Below are positions 1-7,197 of a DNA stretch of 36,158 nt, one piece after another. Location: contig JAGAWD010000360.1 in NCBI GenBank assembly GCA_017941585.1, positions 1 to 36,158 on the forward strand, in the 5' to 3' direction. The notes beneath the pieces are model-generated. The model did not search any database and was not told where the DNA came from. It saw nothing but the letters and a program-made list of their open reading frames with translations. Each line of letters opens with the position of its first letter. The first letter of the stretch is position 1. The position numbers and the translations under genes are program-made. The DNA comes from Olsenella sp. (GTDB taxonomy: Bacteria; Actinomycetota; Coriobacteriia; Coriobacteriales; Atopobiaceae).

Positions 1-1365
1 GAGCGCCTTGCTCGCCTCGCGGATCTGCTCGCGCACGGCGTCGTGCCCGGTGCCACCGTAGGTCTCGCGCGCGCCGGCGATGCCCTCGGGGTCCAGCTCG
101 CCCACGATGTCCTTGCGGAAGAGCGGGCTCGCCTTCTGGAACTCCTCAAGCGTGAGGTCCTCGAGCCCCACGCCGTGCTTCTCGCAGTAGAGGACGAGCT
201 CGCCCACGATTTCGTGCGCCTTGCGGAAGGGAATGCCTCGCTTGGCCAGGTAGTCCGCCACGTCGGTCGCCGCGGTGAAGCCAAGCGACGCCTCCTCGAG
301 CATGCGGCGCGGGTGGACCTCCCACGTGTCGATCATGCCCTCCATGCAGATCATGCAGTCGCGCAGCGTGTCGGCCGCGTCGATCGCGCCCTCCTTGCAC
401 TCCTGCAGGTCCTTGTTGTACGCAAGCGGCAGACCCTTCATCGTGACGAGCAGTCCCATCAGGTCGCCCACGACGCGCCCCATCTTGCCGCGCGTGAGCT
501 CGGCGAAGTCGGGGTTCTTCTTCTGCGGCATGATCGACGAGCCGGTTGAGTAGGAGTCGCTCAGCGTGATGAAGCCAAACTCCGTAGTCGACCACGTGAT
601 GATCTCCTCGCACAGGCGCGAGAGGTGCATCATGCTCACGCTGCAGGCATACTCGAGGTCGAGCAGGTAGTCGCGGTCGGAGACGGCGTCCATCGAGTTG
701 GGGATGGGGTGGTCGAAGCCCAGAAGCTCAGAGGTGTAGTGGCGGTCGAGCGGATAGGTGGTGCCGGCGAGCGCGGCCGAGCCAAGCGGGTTGGCGTCCG
801 CCGCGAGGTAGGCGTCGTGCAGTCGCTTGTAGTCACGCGTGAACATCCAGAAGTACGCCATCAGGTGGTGCGAGAAGAGCACGGGCTGCGCGTGCTGCAT
901 GTGCGTGTAGCCGGGCATGACCGTGCCGAAGTTCTTGCGCGCCGCGCGCAGCAGCACCTTGCGCAGCGAGTAGTTCTCGGTGAGAAGCGAGACGAGCATG
1001 TCCTTGGCGAGCAGGCGGATGTCGGTCGCCACCTGGTCGTTGCGCGAGCGGCCAGTATGCAAACGCGCGCCAGCAGCGCCGATGTCGTCGATGAGAGACC
1101 CTTCCACCGCCATGTGGATGTCCTCATCGTTGATGTCCCACTTGAATCGCCCGAGATCTATCTCGTGCTTGATCTCGAGAAGCCCGACCTCGATGCGCTC
1201 GACGTCCGATTCCGAGAGGACGCCCTGCTTGGCGAGCATCTTTGCGTGCGCGATCGAGCCCGCGATGTCCTGACGGTACATCTTCTTGTCGACCTCGAGC
1301 GACGCGCCGAAGCGCTGGGTGAACTTGTCCACGCTCTGCTCGAATCTGCCAGACCAGAGTGCCAT
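1..1365 (-). CDS. argH: Argininosuccinate lyase, 3' end cut by window edge
   Basis: Splits argininosuccinate into arginine and fumarate, the last step of arginine biosynthesis, in the cytosol as a homotetramer. The frame runs open for 455 codons to the window edge, so only the last few residues are missing (family about 460). It begins MALWSGRFEQSVDKFTQRF, the usual ArgH N-terminus. The fumarase/aspartase superfamily signature GSSIMPQKKNPD lies near residues 275-285, with its catalytic Ser, and GRSRNDQVATD lies near residue 110. The ATG at 1365 has a good Shine-Dalgarno (AGAAAGGTGA). It follows argG on the same strand after a 121-bp gap and is probably transcribed from the attenuated argG promoter. 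The reading frame is read directly from the complement; identity is near certain. Confidence 0.96.
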   Translation of the reverse strand, partial: MALWSGRFEQSVDKFTQRFGASLEVDKKMYRQDIAGSIAHAKMLAKQGVLSESDVERIEVGLLEIKHEIDLGRFKWDINDEDIHMAVEGSLIDDIGAAGARLHTGRSRNDQVATDIRLLAKDMLVSLLTENYSLRKVLLRAARKNFGTVMPGYTHMQHAQPVLFSHHLMAYFWMFTRDYKRLHDAYLAADANPLGSAALAGTTYPLDRHYTSELLGFDHPIPNSMDAVSDRDYLLDLEYACSVSMMHLSRLCEEIITWSTTEFGFITLSDSYSTGSSIMPQKKNPDFAELTRGKMGRVVGDLMGLLVTMKGLPLAYNKDLQECKEGAIDAADTLRDCMICMEGMIDTWEVHPRRMLEEASLGFTAATDVADYLAKRGIPFRKAHEIVGELVLYCEKHGVGLEDLTLEEFQKASPLFRKDIVGELDPEGIAGARETYGGTGHDAVREQIREASKAL

Positions 1366-1486
1366 CTCGTCACCTTTCTACGTCACCCGCCGCCTGCGCG
1401 TACCGTCCTTCATAAGCATCTTAACGGGCGGACCGCATGTCCGCAAAGGAATTGTGCCGAGCAAACTACCGGAGGCCAAGTGTCAA

Positions 1487-2893
<1,407 letters not shown>

Positions 2894-2936
2894 TTCTATC
2901 ACTCCCATGTCTTGCATGTTTGTCGACGTCTTTGGT

Positions 2937-2966
2937 CGTGGTACTTCTCGTGGTACTTCTCGTGGT
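2937..2966. repeat. 12-bp tandem repeat in argG 5' leader
   Basis: The unit CGTGGTACTTCT occurs twice in tandem, followed by a partial third copy (CGTGGTT). It lies between the attenuator terminator and the argG start codon. No role is evident; it may simply be an unstructured spacer. Confidence 0.7.
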
Positions 2967-2985
2967 TCGTTTGTTGTGGGCGCGC

Positions 2986-3017
2986 AAAAAGGGCACCCAG
3001 CGATGCCGGGTGCCCTT
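2986..3017 (-). terminator. Intrinsic terminator (attenuator) upstream of argG
   Basis: On the minus strand an 8-bp stem GGGCACCC/GGGTGCCC with a 9-nt loop is followed directly by TTTTT. It stands about 90 nt before the argG start and 32 nt after the stop codon of a short Arg-rich ORF, so it would terminate argG transcription early. Its loop (GGCATCGC) is exactly complementary to codons 26-28 of that ORF, giving a plausible antiterminator pairing. Confidence 0.85.
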
Positions 3018-3048
3018 CAGTCCCTGTGATGAGGTGCTCCTCGCGGAC

Positions 3049-3150
3049 CTACGTCAGCACGCGCTGGCATCGCAGCGTGATTCGTCGGCCCTGGCGTCGG
3101 AAGGAGCACGTGATGGTTGAGTTGTACTGCGCGTTCTGTGTTGCTCGCAT
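3049..3150 (-). CDS. Arginine-rich leader peptide of argGH attenuator
   Basis: A 33-codon ORF on the minus strand, too short for routine gene calling. It has an ATG at 3150 preceded by AGGAGG at 8-9 nt spacing and a TAG at 3049-3051. Seven codons are Arg (residues 2, 18, 19, 22, 23, 27, 30), six of them in the 13-residue segment RRQGRRITLRCQR. It is followed by an intrinsic terminator and then argG. This is the architecture of ribosome-mediated attenuation known for trp, his and leu operons. By inference, ribosomes stalled at the Arg codons when Arg-tRNA is scarce would leave codons 26-28 free to pair with the terminator loop and allow readthrough; completing translation would mask them and allow termination. 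Not experimentally known to me for argG in this lineage. Confidence 0.75.
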   Translation of the reverse strand: MRATQNAQYNSTITCSFRRQGRRITLRCQRVLT

Positions 3151-3300
3151 CCCCGTGTCCCTCCTCTCGGTGCCGTACCGCCCTGAGGCGGACTGCCCAT
3201 AGCTGCGGCCGCGGCGTGAGTCATGTGATGCGCGATGCCGTACCTGTTGGTTGGTACTTTATACGATATGCGCGGGAGCGCAAATAAAATCGATTTACAG
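3151..3300 (-). promoter_or_regulatory. argG promoter and untranslated leader
   Basis: The stretch upstream of the leader ORF holds no other gene. A TATAAA-like -10 element on the minus strand lies at 3258-3263, with AT-rich sequence upstream but no convincing -35. The transcript would carry GGCATCGC (3232-3239), a second copy of the terminator-loop sequence. That copy could pair with GCGATGCC in the leader ORF (3066-3073), giving a third mutually exclusive structure. From 3300 to 3490 I see nothing beyond anonymous sequence between argG and the tRNA-Lys terminator. Confidence 0.45.
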
Positions 3301-3489
3301 TTATTTTCTTGAAACACTGGGCTAACAAAACCCATTGGCAGCGAAACATACCGCCCGCACTACACCTATCCGGCGGCGCCTGCACAAGACGTCCGGAGCC
3401 GCGTGACAAACGCATGCCGAGAGGTCGAGGTTGGCGGCGAGGATTCACTCGCCGCGGTTTTCCCATCCGCAGCAGAGTGAATCGCAGCT

Positions 3490-3522
3490 TAAAGAAGGCC
3501 AGGCAGAACTTCTTGCCTGGCC
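3490..3522 (-). terminator. Terminator after tRNA-Lys
   Basis: On the minus strand a 9-bp stem GGCCAGGCA/TGCCTGGCC with an 8-nt loop is followed by TTCTTT. It begins 12 nt beyond the encoded CCA of the tRNA, so it most likely ends the tRNA transcript. Confidence 0.85.
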
Positions 3523-3533
3523 TCGTATCTTCG

Positions 3534-3609
3534 TGGTGGGTCGTGTGGGGGTCGAACCCACGACCTTGGGATTAAAAGTCCCCTGCTCTACCAACTGAGC
3601 TAACGACCC
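3534..3609 (-). tRNA. tRNA-Lys (anticodon TTT)
   Basis: The complement folds as a complete cloverleaf: acceptor GGGTCGT/ACGACCC, D arm with AGCTCAGTTGGTAGAGC, anticodon loop CTTTTAA with anticodon TTT, and T arm GTGGGTTCGAACCCCC. Discriminator A is followed by a genomically encoded CCA. It stands alone between the aminopeptidase and argG with its own terminator. Confidence 0.97.
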
Positions 3610-3672
3610 TTATATGCGCATACAGCGGACACAGCGCGCCGTGAGGTGTGCCACGCAGAAACGCGCGAGAGC

Positions 3673-3705
3673 ATCATACCACGTCGGACATTTATGCGGG
3701 GTGGG
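3673..3705 (-). promoter_or_regulatory. Probable tRNA-Lys promoter
   Basis: On the minus strand an extended -10 element TGGTATGAT (hexamer TATGAT at 3673-3678) lies about 65 nt upstream of the tRNA 5' end. The -35 is weak, as is common with extended -10 promoters. Confidence 0.5.
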
Positions 3706-3712
3706 TTCTCCC

Positions 3713-4996
3713 CTATTGAATCTCCCAGGCCCACTGGCCGTTCTCGAACACGGGGACTTCTTCGCCTGAGGAGGTAATGCCCCAGATGTTGATGTCGTCT
3801 GTGCCGATCATGAAGTCAACGTGGATGGACGACTGATTCACGCCATGGGCGATGAGCTCGTCCTTCTCCATGTCGAGGCCGCCCTCGAGGCACTCGGGGA
3901 AGCCCATGCCCAGCGCGAGGTGGCAGCTGGCGTTCTCGTCGTAAAGCGTGTCGTAGAAGAGGATGCCGCTCTGGCGGATGGGCGTGTTCTTGGAGATGAG
4001 CGCGCACTCGCCCAGACGACAGGAGTTGTCGTCCGCCTCTACGATGCTGCGCAGCACGTCCTTACCGCGCTTGGCGCCGAAGTCGACCACACGACCGTCC
4101 TCGAAGCGCAGCCAGAAGCCGTCGACGATCTGTCCGGCATGGACAAGCGGCATGGACGAGTAGACGATGCCGTCGCAGCGCGTGCGGTCGGGCGTGGTGA
4201 AGACCTCCTCCGTGGGGATGTTGGGGAAGAAGACCGTGCCGTCGACGGTGCGCCCGGAGCCACCCTCCCACACGTGGCCGGAATTGAGACCCACCGTGAG
4301 GTCGGTTCCGTTCTTCGATACGTAGTGCAGACGGTCGAACGCGGCTTCGTTGAGCAGGCGTTTGTTCTTTTCGAAGGCTGCGTTGTGAGTCTCCCACGCG
4401 CCCTGCGGATCCTCGCCGTCGGCACGCGCGGCCGTGAGAATCGCGCACCACAGGTGGTAGGTCGCCTCGAGGTCCGAGCAGTCGGGGAAGAGCTTCTTCG
4501 CCCACGCGGCGACGGGGGCACCGGCAATGCACCAGACGTTCTTGCCGAAGTCCATGCCGTTGCGGAAGGTGGGGCACTCGGTGTTGCGTGCGAGGCGTGC
4601 GGAGGCGGGCTTGGCGGGGTCGATTCCGTCGAGCGCCATCGGGTCGGAGCCGTCGACAAAGAGGAAGCACGCGCCGGCGGCGGCGAGGCTCTCGAGCTGC
4701 TCACGCTTCCAACTGGGCGTGTGCTTGAAGTAGTCGAGCCCTACGTTCTCGTACTCCATACGCGTGACCGCGTCGTCTCCCCAAATCACGGTCACGTGGC
4801 CTGCGCCCGCGGCATAGGCGTGCTCGACGACGATGCGCGCAAAGTCTGCACGCTCCACCGGCGCCTGCACGACGACCTCCTGTCCCTTACAAACAGCCAG
4901 ACCCTTGCGCACGATCAGCTCAGCATACTCATCTATCTGCGACGCAATTCCATTAAGTGCTCGAATTGCCTCATCGTCGGTCATGGATGTACTCAT
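3713..4996 (-). CDS. M29-family aminopeptidase
   Basis: A 427-residue cytosolic metallo-aminopeptidase of the AmpS/PepS/aminopeptidase T family (MEROPS M29), which removes N-terminal residues from peptides using two divalent metal ions. Family features include YAELIVRKGLAVCKGQEVVVQAPVE at the N-terminus, the central SGHVWEGGSGRT region, and the C-terminal metal-site block HLALGMGFPE...SSIHVDFMIGTDDINIWG (His and Asp of HVDFMIG). The ATG at 4996 is preferred because AAAGGA lies 8 nt upstream; the longer reading from 5032 has none. Length matches the family (about 400-420). It is monocistronic between two tRNA genes. Exact substrate preference cannot be read from sequence. Confidence 0.92.
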   Translation of the reverse strand: MSTSMTDDEAIRALNGIASQIDEYAELIVRKGLAVCKGQEVVVQAPVERADFARIVVEHAYAAGAGHVTVIWGDDAVTRMEYENVGLDYFKHTPSWKREQLESLAAAGACFLFVDGSDPMALDGIDPAKPASARLARNTECPTFRNGMDFGKNVWCIAGAPVAAWAKKLFPDCSDLEATYHLWCAILTAARADGEDPQGAWETHNAAFEKNKRLLNEAAFDRLHYVSKNGTDLTVGLNSGHVWEGGSGRTVDGTVFFPNIPTEEVFTTPDRTRCDGIVYSSMPLVHAGQIVDGFWLRFEDGRVVDFGAKRGKDVLRSIVEADDNSCRLGECALISKNTPIRQSGILFYDTLYDENASCHLALGMGFPECLEGGLDMEKDELIAHGVNQSSIHVDFMIGTDDINIWGITSSGEEVPVFENGQWAWEIQ

Positions 4997-5129
4997 GCAA
5001 CAATCCTTTCGCGTTGGACGTGATGCCCACACGTTGAGCGAGATGCGTCATGGGCGCTACCAACGAAACGACAGGCAGGCTCACTCCCTCTTCCGCACGT
5101 GCTCGGTCGGCTCACTCGAAATGAAAATA

Positions 5130-5157
5130 GAAAAGCGGCCCCAAAGGAAGGGGCCGC
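5130..5157 (-). terminator. Terminator after tRNA-Gly
   Basis: On the minus strand the stem GCGGCCCC/GGGGCCGC with a 7-nt loop is followed by TTTTC. It lies 12 nt downstream of the tRNA-Gly 3' end and upstream of the aminopeptidase gene. Confidence 0.85.
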
Positions 5158-5168
5158 ACTTCGTGCTC

Positions 5169-5243
5169 TGGAGCGGGTGACGGGATTCGAACCCGCGGAT
5201 ACCAGCTTGGGAAGCTGGGGCCTTACCACTTGGCGACACCCGC
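5169..5243 (-). tRNA. tRNA-Gly (anticodon TCC)
   Basis: Complete cloverleaf on the complement: acceptor GCGGGTG/CACCCGC, anticodon loop CTTCCCA with anticodon TCC, and T arm GCGGGTTCGAATCCCGT. Discriminator T is followed by an encoded CCA. A TAGAAT extended -10 (TGCTAGAAT, hexamer at 5255-5260 on the minus strand) lies 12 nt upstream of the 5' end. Confidence 0.97.
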
Positions 5244-5358
5244 ATATCGACGAGATTCTAGCACAGTTGCCCAGAAAGGGACAGTCGAAACAACGCCGTC
5301 ACTTTAACCCCCGTCTAACCCAATTCACCCCAAAATCGACCAACTGGATTAGCGCTCC

Positions 5359-6231
5359 CTAATACTGCAGATAAGGATCGTGAGCCAGTTCGATAGCGAT
5401 ATCAAACGGACTTGAGGGCCTCGTGTTGGATACAGTGTTTTCCACACGGAGCATAGCCTCGTACACGGCCTGCGAAATTCGGTCGGCTTCTTCGACAGTG
5501 GCATCCTCGAGCTGCCGACCCAACCTACCACCAACGTAGCGCAGTGGCGTTATGCCAAGAAACTGTGCGGCCATAGATGCATCATACGAACCGGTTGCGG
5601 CGAGCAGCCCCACCACGTCTCCAACAACCTCATCCCATATGGGATGGACACCATCAGGTTCCGCACGCCGAATTACGACACGGGCACACTCATGGTAGAG
5701 GCGTATTTTGCGCGACACACCAATCCACTCTTCATCCTTGAACGAAACCCGACCCGCGGGGACGTCACTATAGGGACCATCGGTATAGACTACGAGGTTG
5801 CTCTGAAACACTCTGGTCTGAGTGGCAAGACGCTCGAACTCGTGCTCCCACTTGCGTCCCCCATTTGCCAGGTAAGTATCGCGTTCCCTCCTAACACGCT
5901 CCCAGTCAAGCAGGCCACGCAGCTCGATTCCCCTCACGACAGGGTCATACTCGACCAATGCGCCGTCGTTCAGCATGATGCTCAAGAAGCATTCAAAGTC
6001 CGCACGCGCTCGCAAAAACAGCGCCTCGACAGGGCCAGTCGGAGTGTCGACCACACGCAGCTCGTCCGCCTCACTCCCGATAAAGTGTGCAAGGGACGCG
6101 CCCCTGGGGACAATTCCGCCCTCCACCGCCATGCGGTGTTCTGCTCTATTGGTCTCAAGTGGCGCCACGTAAAGTTGCGGAAAACGAGGCGCCAGCTTGG
6201 TTAGCGCGCTGACACCCTTGGCGGAATCCAT
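5359..6231 (-). CDS. Uncharacterised protein with HExxR / WDExxxD motif
   Basis: A 290-residue soluble protein I do not recognise as a named family. Near residue 185 it carries RLYHECARVVIRR, followed about 20 residues later by HPIWDEVVGDVVGLLAATGSYD. The spacing of HE..R and a downstream E/D-bearing helix resembles a zincin-type metal site (HExxH then E) in which the second His has become Arg; this is a resemblance only. The start ATG at 6231 has GAGGAG 11 nt upstream. No signal peptide or membrane segment. Base composition is slightly more AT-rich than argGH. It ends 116 bp from the tRNA-Gly, and no operon partner is apparent. It could be an immunity or regulatory protein that kept a metallopeptidase fold; function unknown. 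Confidence 0.75.
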   Translation of the reverse strand: MDSAKGVSALTKLAPRFPQLYVAPLETNRAEHRMAVEGGIVPRGASLAHFIGSEADELRVVDTPTGPVEALFLRARADFECFLSIMLNDGALVEYDPVVRGIELRGLLDWERVRRERDTYLANGGRKWEHEFERLATQTRVFQSNLVVYTDGPYSDVPAGRVSFKDEEWIGVSRKIRLYHECARVVIRRAEPDGVHPIWDEVVGDVVGLLAATGSYDASMAAQFLGITPLRYVGGRLGRQLEDATVEEADRISQAVYEAMLRVENTVSNTRPSSPFDIAIELAHDPYLQY

Positions 6232-6391
6232 GGTCGTATCTTCTCCTCAATAACGCACATATTCGACTTATCCATAAATGATAGAAGCTGCCAACCCACA
6301 CTTCACAATCACTTTTGTCCCACTCGGCGTTAGTTTTCCACAAGGTCGAGCGCGTAGAATGCCATCTCAATAAACCAAGGGAGGGGAACTC

Positions 6392-6679
6392 GTGTTACAA
6401 AATGGATATCACGCCGTAGTGATGGGCGAACAGAAACCTCGCTCCAAAAAGAAGGGTGAGGATGGCGTCTCTAGGGGTTTGCTTGGTCCAACCCCGCTCT
6501 GCACTTTGTTTGACAGCGATCGCATCCTACCGCACACAATACTGCGTGGCGGTGATGCTCCGTGTTCACTCCTAAGAGAAACTCTGCCAGAAAACGCTAA
6601 GCGGAATGCGTCGCCTCAACGATTCATAGGGCGCGGCCATGCGGGAACTTCGTCCTTTTGGAGTGGAATCCAACCTTAG
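6392..6679 (+). CDS. Doubtful small hypothetical protein (95 aa)
   Basis: A GTG-start frame with a strong ribosome binding site (GGGAGGGG, 5 nt upstream) and a TAGAAT-like -10 near 6355. The product has a Lys/Arg-rich patch (KPRSKKK), then sequence with no recognisable domain, signal or membrane segment. Amino-acid make-up (scattered Cys, Pro, Arg) does not look strongly like a folded protein. If it is not a gene, the stretch 6232-6836 is non-coding apart from the upstream signals of its neighbours. Confidence 0.3.
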   Translation: MLQNGYHAVVMGEQKPRSKKKGEDGVSRGLLGPTPLCTLFDSDRILPHTILRGGDAPCSLLRETLPENAKRNASPQRFIGRGHAGTSSFWSGIQP

Positions 6680-6785
6680 TCAAAAGGCGATGAACTCCAA
6701 TGGCGAATATACCAAGAGTGCCCAAAGCCACTACACATACAGCAGCCGCTGTCGAATCATCTCGCAACCCCGCTATCCAACTGGG

Positions 6786-6791
6786 TAGAAT
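6786..6791 (+). promoter_or_regulatory. Candidate -10 box for glutaredoxin gene
   Basis: TAGAAT lies about 45 bp upstream of the start codon; the only -35 candidate 18 bp further upstream (TCGCAA) is poor. Low-confidence placement. Confidence 0.35.
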
Positions 6792-6836
6792 GCTGGCATC
6801 GTTTAGGACTACACATTCGCGAAGGAGGCATGAACC

Positions 6837-7109
6837 ATGCAAGGGAATGCGATTGAGAGCCGTATGACACAGGAGAGGGAGCTCGTCCTTTATTACAAGC
6901 CCACCTGTCCATTCTGCAGGAAGGTGCTCGACTTTATGAATGAGGATGGAATCGAGCTACCGATGCGCGACATCGTAGCGGACGAGGACGCACGCCAGAC
7001 CCTGATTGACGTGGGTGGCAAGCAGCAGGTGCCCTGTCTGTTCATAGATGGCGAGCCCCTTTACGAGTCAAATGACATCATCCAGTATCTCAGGGATAAT
7101 TGCGCCTAG
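6837..7109 (+). CDS. Glutaredoxin-like protein
   Basis: A 90-residue thioredoxin-fold protein. It has the active-site motif CPFC in YYKPTCPFCRKVLDFM (residues 20-35), the cis-Pro segment QQVPCLFIDG, and the C-terminal ESNDIIQYLRDN helix typical of glutaredoxins and GST N-terminal domains. It likely reduces disulfides or mixed disulfides in the cytosol; electron donor unknown, since many Coriobacteriia lack a clear glutathione system (general knowledge, not seen here). The ATG at 6837 has AAGGAGG 8 nt upstream; the internal Met at residue 10 has no such site. A strong terminator follows directly, so it is monocistronic. Confidence 0.88.
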   Translation: MQGNAIESRMTQERELVLYYKPTCPFCRKVLDFMNEDGIELPMRDIVADEDARQTLIDVGGKQQVPCLFIDGEPLYESNDIIQYLRDNCA

Positions 7110-7133
7110 CAAGATTTGGCCATGCGCCTCTAG

Positions 7134-7175
7134 AAGACCGCTCACACACCGAAATCGTGCGTGAGCGGTCTTTGC
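7134..7175. terminator. Bidirectional terminator between convergent genes
   Basis: A 12-bp stem AAGACCGCTCAC/GTGAGCGGTCTT encloses a 15-nt loop, with a short T-run on the plus strand. It sits between the convergent glutaredoxin gene (plus) and the large M28-like gene (minus) and could serve both. Confidence 0.8.
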
Positions 7176-7197
7176 GCTTGTCGTTTGTCCCGTTAGG

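Noticed and set aside
3160-3190. T-box-like sequence upstream of argG (AGGGCGGTACGGCACCG on minus)
   Set aside because: It only partly matches AGGGTGGNACCGCG, lies about 150 nt before the terminator and shows no adjacent antiterminator pairing, whereas the Arg-rich leader ORF explains the terminator better.
3309-3575. 88-residue plus-strand frame running into tRNA-Lys
   Set aside because: It reads through the tRNA and its terminator; not a credible gene.
3821-5023. 400-residue plus-strand open frame opposite the M29 aminopeptidase
   Set aside because: Antisense shadow with no family resemblance; the minus-strand gene is clear.
6624-6842. 72-residue minus-strand frame with a hydrophobic segment opposite the glutaredoxin leader
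   Set aside because: The hydrophobic stretch resembles a membrane helix, but there is no ribosome binding site and it overlaps the start of the glutaredoxin gene; too weak to call.
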